Assembly: GCF_042453785.1 (NCBI RefSeq)
Contig: NC_091661.1
Span: forward strand, 28,635,501-28,699,500
Length of the DNA: 64,000 nucleotides
Reading direction: 5' to 3'
Origin: Malus domestica
Lineage: Eukaryota > Streptophyta > Magnoliopsida > Rosales > Rosaceae
Shown here: piece after piece, positions 10,384 to 21,100 of the stretch
Layout: each line of letters begins with the position of its first letter
Position numbering within the stretch: position 1 is the first letter of the stretch
The notes under the pieces: generated by a model
Told to the model about the DNA's origin: nothing
What the model saw: the letters and a program-made list of their open reading frames with translations, nothing else
The model's database searches: none
Made by a program: the position numbers and the translations under genes

Positions 10384-12018
10384 ATGATTGAAACCCAAAT
10401 GGCAAGTGTTAGGAGCACACTACTACATTTGCTCCATGAATGCAAGAACATGAGAGAGCTTAAACAAATCCATACCCAAATCATAAAGTCTCCACTTTTA
10501 CCCAAAGATGACCAAAATTTTCTCATTACTCGTCTCCTTTTCTTCTCGGCCATTTCTGATTCGGGTTCTCATGGCTACGCCATCGATGTTTTTCGAGCCA
10601 TAGAGAACCCGAATCTCTACGTGTATAACGTCATGATCAGAACATATGCGTGTAGAAAGATCGGCGGCAGGGATGAAGCTCTTTCTTTTGGGTCCTTGTT
10701 GCTGTATAAGCAGATGCTCTGTGATGGGATTTCGCCGAATTGTCTCACTTTTCCGTTCCTTGTGAAAGAATGCACGAGCAGGGTTGATGGCAGCGCAGGA
10801 AGGAGCATCCATGGTCAAGCCGTTAAGTATGGGTTGGACAGTGATGTTTTTGTTCAGAATTCTTTGATGAGTATGTATTCTGAGTGCGGGTTTTTTAGTA
10901 GTGCACGTAAACTGTTTGATGAAACGCCGGGGAGGGATGTTGTCTCTTGGAACTCGATGATTAAGGGGTATTTGAAAAGTGGGAGTCTTGATGAGGCATT
11001 GAAGCTGTTTCGGAAGATGAAGAAGAGAAACATTTTTACTTGGAATTCCGTGATCACAGGGTTTGTTCAAGGTGGACGACCAAAGCAGGCCTTGGAACTT
11101 TTTCACGAAATGCAGATCACCGGTGGTGATATTGTTAGACCGGATAAGATTACAGTTGCTAGTGTGCTAGCAGCCTGTGCTCATCTTGGTGCAATTGATC
11201 ATGGGATATGGGTTCATGGGTATCTGAGGAGAAGTGGTTTGGACAGTGATGTGGTTATCGGGACAGCGCTGGTTGACATGTATGGTAAGTGTGGATTTGT
11301 GGACAAAGCATATGAGGTATTCCAGGAAATGCCGAAGAAGGATACTCTGGCATGGACAGCTATGATTTCAGTGATGGCTCTCCATGGGTTAGGTAATGAG
11401 GCTTTTGGTCTTTTTAAACAGATGGAAACAGCCGGGGTGAAGCCGAACCATGTGACATTTGTTGCGCTATTTTCAGCTTGTGCTCATTCTGGTTTTGTAG
11501 AGAAAGGTCGCTGGTGTTTTGATGCAATGAAGCATGTTTACTTAATTGAACCACAGCTCTATCATTATGCTTGCATGGTTGATATACTCAGCCGTGCCGG
11601 GCTGATTGAAGAGGCAGAACAGTGTATAAGAAGTATGCCAATGAAACCAGACACATTTGTTTGGGGTGCATTACTTGGAGGCTGTCAAATACATGGAAAG
11701 GTGGAGTTAGGAGCAAGGGTGGCACAGTATTTAATTGATTTGGAGCCTCTGAACCATGCTTTTTATGTGAACTTGTGCGATATATATGCCAAAGCTTGTA
11801 GATTTAATGACGTAAAGCGAATCAAGTCATTAATGAAAGAAAGAGGTATAAAAAAGGAAGTCCCGGGCTGTAGCATGATTGAAATCAATGGGTTTGTTCT
11901 TGAATTCTCCGTGAGAGGATCACCAAATGTCGAAATGGAGGGATTATTGTGGATCTTGAATCAGTTGAATAACGATATATCTAGAGACAATGACACACGC
12001 TTCAGGGAATCACTGTAA
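10384..12018 (+). CDS. Pentatricopeptide repeat protein, PLS class, E subgroup
   Basis: A single exon of 544 residues. Starting with the leader block LLHECKNMRELKQIHTQIIKS, it carries about ten P/L/S-type PPR motifs (for example DVFVQNSLMSMYSECG, DVVSWNSMIKGYLKSG, NIFTWNSVITGFVQGG, DVVIGTALVDMYGKCG, DTLAWTAMISVMALHG). It ends with an E-type tail (WGALLGGCQIHGKVELG, then VPGCSMIEING). There is no DYW deaminase. Such proteins bind organellar RNA base by base and act in C-to-U editing, splicing or stability, usually in plastids or mitochondria. The organelle is not obvious from the N-terminus. Met7 is an alternative start. The right edge of the gene coincides with the left edge of the tandem duplication, so the PPR gene itself was not copied. 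Confidence 0.93.
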   Translation: MIETQMASVRSTLLHLLHECKNMRELKQIHTQIIKSPLLPKDDQNFLITRLLFFSAISDSGSHGYAIDVFRAIENPNLYVYNVMIRTYACRKIGGRDEALSFGSLLLYKQMLCDGISPNCLTFPFLVKECTSRVDGSAGRSIHGQAVKYGLDSDVFVQNSLMSMYSECGFFSSARKLFDETPGRDVVSWNSMIKGYLKSGSLDEALKLFRKMKKRNIFTWNSVITGFVQGGRPKQALELFHEMQITGGDIVRPDKITVASVLAACAHLGAIDHGIWVHGYLRRSGLDSDVVIGTALVDMYGKCGFVDKAYEVFQEMPKKDTLAWTAMISVMALHGLGNEAFGLFKQMETAGVKPNHVTFVALFSACAHSGFVEKGRWCFDAMKHVYLIEPQLYHYACMVDILSRAGLIEEAEQCIRSMPMKPDTFVWGALLGGCQIHGKVELGARVAQYLIDLEPLNHAFYVNLCDIYAKACRFNDVKRIKSLMKERGIKKEVPGCSMIEINGFVLEFSVRGSPNVEMEGLLWILNQLNNDISRDNDTRFRESL

Positions 12019-12365
12019 TGAGAGATGAAAATTCAGTATATCGTGGTCTATTTGTTTACAAAAGAAGTATTTCTTACGGATGAGAATAATTTTGCTTATG
12101 GAATGAACTCAGTTGCTGGAAGAATTTTCCCGAGGTATGCTCTAATATTCAGGCCTTAATCACCACGTGATTCTTACTTTATTGGCAGGTAGACAAAATC
12201 TGTACTCGAAATTTGTCCTCAGTTGCTCATGAAATTATTTCATTGTGTCTTGTTGCCAAGCAATAGTTATGGGATGAGGGCATGTGCGACAGCAATTTGG
12301 CCAGCCAATGTGTGTTGTGCTCACCATGGAATACAAAGCTTGCAGCCAACTGTCGGATGCTATCA

Positions 12366-13010
12366 TAGGATGCAAAGACTTATCGGATGAAACTTGGTCA
12401 GATGGATTTAGTGTCAAAAGGGGGGATGGCTCGACGAAATATCTATTGGGTGATGATGCAGAAGTGTTTCGGCCAGATAGCTGGCTCAACGAAAATGGCC
12501 ATTTGCATCAAGAAAGCCCTTTCAAATTCACAGCCTTCCAGGTCGTACCCAGTGCACAAGGCTTCCGCTTTACGCAGGGTTTGGGAGAGGTGAATGTCGG
12601 CTAGCCTTACCCCTATTTATGAGGAGGCTGCTCCCAAGTCTCGAACCCGAGACCTACCGCTCATGGGCGAAGGCACTTGCCATCGCACCAAGTGCGACCT
12701 CTAAATTCACAGCCTTCCAGGTAAGAAGGAAAATATTGATTGCATTCACATCCATCACACATCCTTTGAACACAGGAATGCAAAATACTAAAGAGATTTT
12801 GTGATTCTACGCAGGAGAGTCCAAGAATATGTATCCGAAAGAAATTCAGTTACAGGGAGATGAAGATATTTTCTGCTGTGCGTTTAGACAGCTTCATATT
12901 CAAGCTAAGTGATGAGGAGAAGGCATCAACTGCAGGACGATGGTCACCCTACACGTTGATGGGGGCCTTTATGTGCATTCTTCTACAAGATTGGGGTATT
13001 TAGTTTACCG
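12366..13010 (+). pseudogene. CYP704 pseudogene fragment, copy 1 (exons 5 and 6)
   Basis: The last two exons of a CYP704-like P450. The exon 5 relic reads CKDLSDETWSDGFSVKRGD, then a deletion, then LGDDAEVFRPDSWLNENG and QESPFKFTAFQ. The exon 6 relic (about 12812-13003) reads ESPRICIRKKF-YREMKIFSAV, FKLSDEE, and HVDGGLYVH in another frame. The heme loop GPRICIG has become SPRICIR, and frameshifts follow. An Au SINE sits exactly at the exon 5 end. Exons 1-4 are absent. It is probably an old duplicate of the gene at 5991-8575. Confidence 0.85.
12542..12702 (-). mobile_element. Au-type SINE with 18-bp target-site duplication
   Basis: A 161-bp insert flanked by perfect direct repeats AAATTCACAGCCTTCCAG at 12524-12541 and 12703-12720. 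On the minus strand it has the pol III B box GGTTCGAGACT and the 3' block GCACTGGGTACGAC typical, from memory, of plant Au SINEs. Unit 2 retains the uninterrupted site at about 20123-20145. The insertion hit the exon 5/intron 5 junction of an already decaying P450 copy. Confidence 0.92.
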
Positions 13011-13574
13011 CTTAACTCTACTGTAGGCAGTGTGTTGCTCACTTGCTCCTCATCAGTGTCATCACTATACAATTTATGTACATTTACTTATGGTATCATC
13101 AATGGCATAACCAAATGTTTTCCTTCTTTTCTTATCAATGGCATAACCAAATGTTTTCCTTCTTTTCTTCTATACTTGCCTTTTAAGAACGTGCCTCATT
13201 CAAGTCTTAGAGAAAAACTTGGGTAGGACACTCCGACCGAATCATCACAAAAAGTTAAACACGGAACTTTTTATCTCATCAGGTGAAACCTATCCTTGTA
13301 AACGAGCCCTATCGAAGTTTCTGACTGTATGTCTAAGAAAGTAATCATTACCGAACTCGCATTCGGTATTGGAGCTTGCAGGTAATGTGTCTCCATCAAT
13401 AATGTCGTCCAAAATGGAAAATACAGGCTCCTTTTTTGAAAGTATTCTGTCCTACTTAACTACTAATAATTGAACCTTTGACAAAAAAAAAAAAACCTAC
13501 TGCTAATTGACCAAAAAAAACTCAACTACTAACCACAACTTGAGACTTGCGCACAAGCTTTTCTTATTGTTTTT

Positions 13575-13909
13575 GGGAAGTGTTAATTCCAGTTTGGTAC
13601 TGAGATGTTTTTATAAAAAAAGTGGGTATAAAAAAAATTGAGCTCAAAAAAATGTTTGGTAAACACTTAAAAACAGCTTATTTTCACAGTTTTGGATGAA
13701 AAAAAAAAACTGAAAATGTGAAGCAGCAAAAATGAGCTTATTCTCACAGTATATCAAAAACAGTTTTTTTTTCAAAGCACAGCAATACCAAACCAGCCCT
13801 TATTGGCATTCCAAAAATCTCATTCTACACTTTTCACAAGTGTATTTTGTTTTCCTAATATAGAAAGTTTGGAGTGAAAGAAAATTTTGAAGTGCTAATA
13901 ACAATTCCC
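13575..13909. mobile_element. hAT-type MITE (family A, copy 1), interrupted by a second MITE
   Basis: Perfect 8-bp target duplication TTGTTTTT at 13567-13574 and 13910-13917. Termini are GGGAAGTGTTA and (reverse complement) GGGAATTGTTA. It is absent from unit 2 at about 20800, which proves the insertion. Without the nested element it is about 120 bp, like the copies at 18792, 30154 and 39748. Confidence 0.88.
13586..13799. mobile_element. Tourist-like MITE nested in the hAT MITE
   Basis: 214 bp flanked by TTA (13583-13585 and 13800-13802). Imperfect 14-bp inverted ends ATTCCAGTTTGGTA and GGGCTGGTTTGGTA. The TTA duplication and GTTTGG termini fit PIF/Harbinger Tourist elements. Confidence 0.75.
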
Positions 13910-14176
13910 TTGTTTTTAACAAAATATTTTTGCCTGTGTCAAACAGTGATTTCTTCATATGTGTCGTTAAGGAGTCAAAACGAACTTAGGAAGCCGATTA
14001 CTGTTAGAAAACGTGCCTTAATTTTGTCTTGGTCTACAGAAAACGCAGAGCATGGTCCGTTGGCTATAAAAAAAACAGAGCCCTTTCAGACAACAGATGC
14101 AGAAAAGGCATAAAAAAAATACGAAGAGAAATTCTCAGAGCCTACACTTTTATTTTTTATTGTTTTAGCCCTATTT

Positions 14177-16338
14177 TTATTGCGATGGCTGCCCAATTGG
14201 GTGCCAAAAGGGATCAAAATGCAGGCCAATGGAAGAAATTAAGGGCAGCCCCCTTGAATCTCCAATTTTTATTCTTACAAGTTTGCCATGTACAACTCCC
14301 CCTCCAAGTCTGTGAAGCCTCTTGTGCCCTACTGTGGTTCCATTTACCACTCTTTTACCGTCCACGTAAATTTCGTGCCGTTTGATCCTCTGACCAAGCC
14401 CGATCGCCTCCTGGATCCGAATCACATTGAATCTCAGCCCTTCATCTGATCCTGTGCTTCTAAATTCAATCCAATGGCTCTCCTTTTCATCATCCCTTGG
14501 AGCCCAATATGTCCACAAATGGTCATTGTCTAGCATATTTTCAGGTCCAAAACCTCCTCCTTTGCCTCCTCTTCGGCTACTAACTTTGATAGAACATTTC
14601 TCTGCTAAATTGGTAGAAAATATTGCGTCGATTGCACTTCTGAATTCTCTCAGTCTTTGAACATCTTCGTCGGCTATGAGCCCAGTCGGATTAGGAGGCA
14701 CATTGAGTAGCAGCACACAATTTCTCCCCACCGAGTTGTAGTAAATTTCAAGTAGCTTGCTTAGCCTCTTGGGTGACTCTGATTTATGCCAAAACCATCC
14801 ATCTCGGATCGAAACGTCGCACTCTGCCGGCAACCAATCCGTCCCTTTTGGATCGCCCTTGTTGAGATAACTGCATTCAGTAACAAGACATTCGTTAGGT
14901 GGTGGATTAAGATATGAGAGAGGTCACTTTCCTACAATAACATCAATCAATCAACCAGTGTCCCTGTATACACGTTAAGCCAAATGAGCTACAGTTACGA
15001 GTTATATCGAAATGAATCGTAATCCTGAATCTACCCTAATTCTAACTTGTAACCCTCCCATCCATCACTAAACTAGCTACAACTTCAATTAATCTGTAAT
15101 GCTAAGAGTTTGGCAATCTACAAAACACTCCATCTTAAACAAAATAAAATGACAGAGGTGGGTTAAGCTTGTAAGTTAGGCAGTGCTCGCCGGCCTAAAC
15201 ACTTCCATCTTAAACAAAACCAAATGACAGGTGCGGGTTAGGATAGTTGACTAAGACAACGTATCAGTCTGTCTTGCATTCAAGTACATCTACTTTTTCG
15301 TAAACTAGAGTTGTTCAAAATATTGCATTGTCAGGGAAAAAAAAACAAATATAAAACAAGATATACCAAAATGATGGGATTTTATTACAAAGAGAAGAAA
15401 AGTGAATTTCCGTGAAGTAGAAAATAAAAAAAAATGGTACTCACTCTTCAATGCTTGCATTGCCAATTGATAGTGAGGTCCGATTAATGGTGGACCAACA
15501 CGTACTCCCGGCAAACCCTTGCTCATTTCCAACCCATCTAACATCCGGACCAGCATCCGAAAATATGTTAATGGAGCTCTGCAACTCCTTCACCATGGAG
15601 AACCAATCTGTGAAATAATAGGACATGTTTGGTGCATTCTTCCCCTTATTCCCATCAAACCAAATCTCTTTCACACCCCCATATCTATCAACAACAAAAC
15701 CAAAAATCAATAGAAGTTTAGTATTCTTAACTATTAAAGTTAATATTTTGTAACAGACTTGAGTTACATCAGTTGATCAATGCGGCGAGGCCTTACCTGC
15801 TGAGGAGCTCTTGCAGTTGAGCTAAGTAGTACTGGTTGTAGGCAATCTCATGCCCGTATCTCCGATCATGTCTATCCCACGGTGAGAGATAGAGCCCTAT
15901 ATCAATCCCACGGGGATTTGCTGCATCAACCAGCTCATGCACAACATCCCCGTGACCATTTCGCCAAGGACTATTTGCCACGGAGTGATCCGTGTACTTT
16001 GAAGGCCACAAGCAAAACCCATCGTGGTGTTTGGCAGTCAGTATCATCAGTGATATGCCGGCGTCCGACGCTGTTCTGGCCCATTGGTTGGCGTCGAGAC
16101 CGACTGGGTTGAATATTCCGGGGCTTTCGTGCCCCGTTCCCCATTCGGAGTCGGTGAATGTGTTCACTCCGAAGTGGAGGAACATGATGATCTCCCTTTG
16201 CTGCCATTTGAGCTGGGCGTATGTGGGAAGGGGCAGGATTGGCAGTGGAGGTGTTGGGACTTGCTCAAGCTTGGAGAAGGTGCAAGTGCACAGCTGAAAG
16301 AATGCGATTATCCACAAAGAGCACCATATTTTAGCCAT
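14177..16338 (-). CDS. Alpha-L-fucosidase (GH29, plant FUC1-like), copy 1
   Basis: Three exons on the minus strand: 16338-15797, 15684-15445 and 14870-14177, with GT-AG junctions, both in phase 2, giving 491 residues. A signal peptide (about residues 1-22) suggests secretion to the apoplast. The GH29 core shows HFGVNTFTDSEWGTG (fucose-binding loop, E65-W66), LTAKHHDGFCLWPS, LSPWDRH and KEIWFDG, whose Asp191 stands at the nucleophile position. A C-terminal beta-sandwich region ends in DPLISSIGLHFDPF-like sequence (here GLPLISSIGLHFDPF). The enzyme removes alpha-linked fucose from glycans such as N-glycans or xyloglucan fragments. No lesion is visible, and this copy keeps the family loop residues. 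A second copy with an altered loop lies at 21101-23366. Confidence 0.93.
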
Positions 16339-17290
16339 AATTATAATGGCCTTGGCCTGTTGAGTTCTTTTCTTTGTTGTCTATTTAGCACCTTTTAAAT
16401 AGGACTGGAAATTTTGTAACCACAATAAATCCCAGAAGTTGAAATTGGCCTCATAGGGTTTATCTCACTCTCTTTTTCTTTCTTATATATCTTTTTGGGT
16501 TTATGTTACTTAATTTGCACAATTTTAGTTTTGTTTCTTGTTGAAACTCTTGCATGTACATTATAATTGCTAGAGTATTTACTATTTTAAGGGTTTCTTT
16601 TTCTATTCTAGCGGTTTTCTAATTCAATTTAATCTATGAAGAGAGATATTCGAACTTGAGTGCATGTGAATACATTGTTCTGATTCTCAGCTCAAACTTG
16701 CTGTTATTTTTAGAATTAAAATGAAAACAATCTAAACAAACCCAACCAAATGAAAACAACTAAACAAGCATACATCAATAAAAAAAAATCAAGGGAAAAT
16801 GTCCAAGAAAATCATTTATAAACTAAAAAGGATGTAGATGAGGACCAAGCATGGAGAGATTGATGGAGAAATGCGAAAGCAACAACAACAACTAATAATT
16901 CTTCACGAAAAGTGAATTATTTAGAAGTGGGAATAGAGGGACCAAACACATGTAATGTAAGAGAATATTCTCCCAATAAAGAAAGCCAAACATGCATGAC
17001 ACCAAGCAACCTTTTTCTGCATGAATTTTTGTTTTCTTCACTTAATCTTTGCAATTGTTGTTGCATGTGATACAATCGTTCACGGATTTCTTGCCTTTTG
17101 GTCTGAGTGCATAGGCGAAGGATCATTGTATGGATAAACATCTCCCATCACCAATTTATCATAACAAGCTTTTATTAGATGAGTAGTTCATATTTTGAAA
17201 ATTCTACAAGTATTTATCATAAAAGTGTCGCGACGGAAACTATATTGCAAAACAGAACATCTCCATTACATGGGTTATTGACTTTGGAGG
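16339..17290. other. Upstream region of fucosidase copy 1
   Basis: AT-rich and collinear with about 23367-25610 of unit 2. An open frame at 17141-16917 (minus; RQEIRERLYHMQQQLQRLSEEN) has a coiled-coil look. Its counterpart in unit 2 is frameshifted, so it may be an old gene fragment of unknown origin. Confidence 0.4.
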
Positions 17291-18275
17291 GTGAGAAAAT
17301 CTCTCACAGTGACTGTCTTTCTAGAAGAAAAATATGGACGCTTTAGTGGAGAATATTGATGTACGCACAGCATACCATGAAACATGCTTAAATATTTAAA
17401 ATACTATGAAGGCCACATAATGGAGTTAGGTTGTGGATCGTCAAGGACAATCTGTCACTATAATTAGGTGAGATTTTGTAAGGTTTCATATGCTTCGGCT
17501 ACACGTAAAATAAAGATACAACTACAACCATGTTCATACAACTAATTCAAAACAAAAATAAAACTACAAAAGCAATGAAAAAGAGATTTTTGGATAGGGA
17601 TTTTTGTACCAGATCACTCCCTCATTCAAGATACACATATAGAGAGATTCCCGCATTCAGATTTTGTAACAACCCATTTTAGAGGATCGGAATGCAGAAT
17701 ATCTCCATACGCGCGTTTTGGGCGCACGAATAACGTGATAAGAAAGTTTCTACCAAAAAAATTTCCCATGCAATGTCATGTGTGAAAATCTCTCACAGTG
17801 ACTGTCTTTCTAGAAGAAGAATATGGACGCTTTAGTGGAGAATATTGATGTACGCAAAGCATACCGTGAAACATGCTTAGATATTTCAAATACTATGAAG
17901 GCCACATAATGGGGTTAGGTTGTGGATCGTCAAGGACAATCTGTCACTATAATTAGGTGCGATTTTGTAAGGTTTCATATGCTTCGGCTACACATAAAAT
18001 AAGGATACAACTACAACCATGTTCATACAACTAATTCAAAACAAAAATAAAACTACAAAAGCAATGAAAAAGAGATTTTTGGATAGGGATTTTTGTACCA
18101 GATCACTCCCTCATTCAAGATACACATATAGAGAGATTCCCGCATTCAGATTTTGTAACAACCCATTTTAGAGGATCGGAATGCAGGATATCTCCATACG
18201 CGCGTTTTGGGCGCACGAATAACGTGATAGGGAAGTTTCTACCAAAAAAAATTCCCATGCAATGTCACGTGTGAA
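17291..18275. repeat. 489-bp tandem direct duplication
   Basis: Copies about 17291-17782 and 17783-18275 align at a 489-bp offset with only a handful of differences (for example GTACGCACAG against GTACGCAAAG). Both contain TATGGACGCTTTAGTGGAG and GGATCGTCAAGGACAATCTG. Unit 2 carries a single diverged copy (about 25600-25830), so this arose in unit 1 after the large duplication. Confidence 0.9.
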
Positions 18276-18791
18276 ATTGACCTCTAGCAGGCCAGACCAT
18301 AAACCTTGGGCTGATATGAATCATCTTAAGGGCCTAATTTTCTTACCCACTAATTGTATTTACCAAAGGAGAGTGCAACTAAGCCCATCATGCAACAATA
18401 AGAATTTCTTCTTCTTTTTTTTTTCTTCCAATTTTATCCATATAAGAAATAAAAAAACAAAAATAAAATCAGAGGAGAAGGGTTACAAAATAAAAATTGT
18501 TAGGTATCAAGACTCTCAACATCAAACTTTTGGGCTAAAAGAATTGTCATACTTTAAAAAAGGATATTTATCACAAATAATCTCTAAAAATTGACCCATT
18601 TTAATTAAGATGATTTTTAAAATTAAAAATTAATCATTGTAGTTCCTGAATATGAATGACGCTAATCAATGTTGTCATTCTGTTAAAATTTTGTCAAAAC
18701 TTCTATTAGTGGTTTATGTGGAACATATGCGAGACCTGTGAGTCTAATTAAATAGTGCTACATGGATAAATTTTCAAAACTATATAAAAAT

Positions 18792-18911
18792 GAGAATTAT
18801 TATTGTCACTCTAAAAATCTTATTTTGCACTCCAACTTTCCATAATTAAGAAGAAAAATGCACTTGTCAGGAGTGTAGAATAAGATTTTTGGAGTGCTAA
18901 TAACAGTTCCC
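18792..18911. mobile_element. hAT-type MITE, family A, copy 2
   Basis: 120 bp with inverted ends (GAGAATTATTATTGTCACTC and GGGAACTGTTATTAGCACTC). The target duplication is 7/8 identical (ATAAAAAT at 18784-18791, ATAAAAAG at 18912-18919). The empty site is kept in unit 2 at about 26050. Confidence 0.85.
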
Positions 18912-19301
18912 ATAAAAAGTAAAAAGAAATGCGAAGAAGACTTTCTCATAATTGGGACTTTCGATGAATTCTCTTTCACCTCATGTTTTTAGAACAATAT
19001 TTTATAATGTTGACACATGCATTGATGCTAAAGTTAAACTATGAAGTAGCAGAGAGTCCATAAAGAGTTATACTTTTGAGAGAGTCTCCTAAACATTTCT
19101 AAAAAAATAATTTAAATCATTAAAATTTAATTAAAATTTTAATAAAAACGTTAGTGTAATGTGAGAGATGAAAATTCAGTATGAGGATATGGAAGTCTAT
19201 CTCTTTACTAAAGAAATATTTCACACGGATGAGAACTATAATTTTGCTTATGGAATGAACTTAGTTGTGGAAGAATTTTCTTGAGGTACACTTCAGAGTA
19301 A

Positions 19302-19478
19302 GATTCTCTTATCTCTTTTTTTCATCTCTTTTTCCTTCATCTCTTCTCACACTCTCCCTTTTATTTTATTGTTTCTATGTAAAAATCAATATAAAATCTT
19401 AATATTGCTTAATCGTAACGTTTAAGTAAGAATGGAGAAAAATTGAGAGAGATGAGGAAGAGAGAATCCACCTCCCTA
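19302..19478. mobile_element. MITE-like insertion
   Basis: Present in unit 2 and absent from unit 1 (GAGGTATGCTCTAATATTC at about 12132). Inverted CT/AG-rich ends: AAGATTCTCTTATCTC on the left and GGATTCTCTCTTCCTCATCTC as the reverse complement of the right. Exact ends are uncertain. Confidence 0.6.
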
Positions 19479-19620
19479 AAATTCAGGCCTTCATCACAGT
19501 ACATTCTTACTTTATTTGGCAGGTAGCCAGCGTCCGTACTCCAAATTTGTCCTCATTTGCTCACGAAATTATTTCACTGTATATTGTTGCCAAGCAATAT
19601 TTATGGGATGAGGGCATTTG

Positions 19621-19870
19621 TGTTAACTACATTGAAATGTTTGGGAATTGAAGAAAAAATCAAGAAGAAATGATGAATAGAAGGATGAATACAGAGATCT
19701 AGAGAGAGAGAGTTTAGAGAGAGAAATATGATTTATATTGACTTACTGAATGAAAATTACACACTGTTTTTATAAGAGAAATCCTAACTACTTTAACCAA
19801 ATACTAACAAACTTATTAACTGTATTGCTAACTGTATTTCTAATTGTATTACTGACTTGTACCCTTAATA
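19621..19870 (-). mobile_element. Solo LTR, 250 bp
   Basis: Flanked by a perfect 5-bp duplication ATTTG (19616-19620, 19871-19875) and missing from unit 1. Termini are TGTTAA on the plus strand and TATTAA at the other end, which reads as LTR ends with one TG-to-TA change. On the minus strand it has a TTATAAAA box followed by a CT-rich stretch, as in small plant LTR promoters. Confidence 0.8.
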
Positions 19871-19969
19871 ATTTGTCACAGCAATTTGGCCAGCCAATAT
19901 GAATTCCTTCCAGTGTTATGCTCACCATGGAATACAAAGCTGGCAGCCAACTGTAGCATGCTATCATAG

Positions 19970-20375
19970 GATGCAAAGACTTGTTTTCCGAATGATACTT
20001 GGCCAGATGAAATTAACGTCAAAAGGAGGGATGGCTCGGCGAAATTATCTACCGGGTGATGGCGCAGAAGTGTTTTGGCCAGATAGATGGCTTGACGAAA
20101 ATGGCCATTTGCATCAAGAAAGCCCTTTCAAATTCACAGCCTTCCAGGTAAGAAAAAATGTTGATTGCATTCACACCCATCGCAAATTTTATTACCACAG
20201 AAATGCGAAATTCTAAAGAGATTTTGTGATTCGATGCAGGCTAGTTCAAATTTACTTAAAGGGAGATGATATTTTCTGCCGTGCGTTTAGACGTCTTCAT
20301 ATTCAAGCTAACTGGTGAGGAGAAAGCGTCAATTGCAGGACGATGGTCACCCTCCATGTTGATGGGGATTGGGGT
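19970..20375 (+). pseudogene. CYP704 pseudogene fragment, copy 2
   Basis: Duplicate of the relic at 12366-13010, without the SINE. The exon 5 relic keeps NDTWPD, GDGAEVFWPDRWLDENG and QESPFKFTAFQ followed by GTAAGA. The exon 6 relic keeps the FKLTGEE and TLHVDGD regions, with the heme loop deleted or shifted. Non-functional. Confidence 0.82.
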
Positions 20376-21100
20376 ATGTTAACTTATACAATTTATGTAC
20401 ATTTTACTTATGGTATCATCAATGGCATAACCAAATGTTTTCCTTCTTTTCTTCTTTACATGCCTTCCAAGAATGTGCCCCATTCAAGTCTCGTCTTTAG
20501 GAGAAAAACTTAGGGTAGAGACACTCCGACCTAATCATCCTGTATTTTGGTTAGGGTCACAAAAACAAAGAACTCTCTTGTATTTTCCCCTAGTAAACGA
20601 GTCCTACCAAAGTTTTCTTGATTATATGTCTAATAAAGTAATCATCACTGAACTCACATTTGGTATTGGAACTTGAAGGTAGTGTGTCTCCATCAATAAT
20701 GTCCTCCAAAATGGAAAATACTGGCTCCTTTTTTTGAAAATATTCAGTCCTAGCTACTTACTAATCACAGCTGGAGAGCTGCGCACAAGCTTTTCTTTAT
20801 ATGTTTTTAACATAATATTTTTGCATGTATCAAACTGTGATTTCTTCGTATGTAGCGTTGAAGAATCAAAATGAACTTTAAGAAGCCGATCACGGTTGCA
20901 AATTAAAACATGCCTTAATTTTGTCTTGGTCTACAGAAAACGCAGAGCATGGGCAGCTGGCTATAAAAAAACAGAGCCCTTTTTATTGCCTTTATCTGGT
21001 ACAACAGAGAATAACGTATTCCAAACAAAATCAATTGATTCAGAAAAGGCATAAAAAAATATTAAGAGAAATTCTAAGAGCCCACAATTTTATTTTTTTA

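Larger units (their letters stand above)
12013..19150. repeat. Tandem segmental duplication, unit 1 (about 7.1 kb)
   Basis: Homology with unit 2 starts at TGTAATG-GAGATGAAAATTCAG, beginning in the PPR stop codon, and runs collinearly through the CYP704 fragment, the fucosidase gene and the AT-rich tail to about 19140. Unit 2 follows directly. Unit-1-specific changes are the Au SINE (12542-12702), the nested MITE pair (13575-13909), a 489-bp tandem repeat (17291-18275) and a MITE (18792-18911). Confidence 0.88.
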
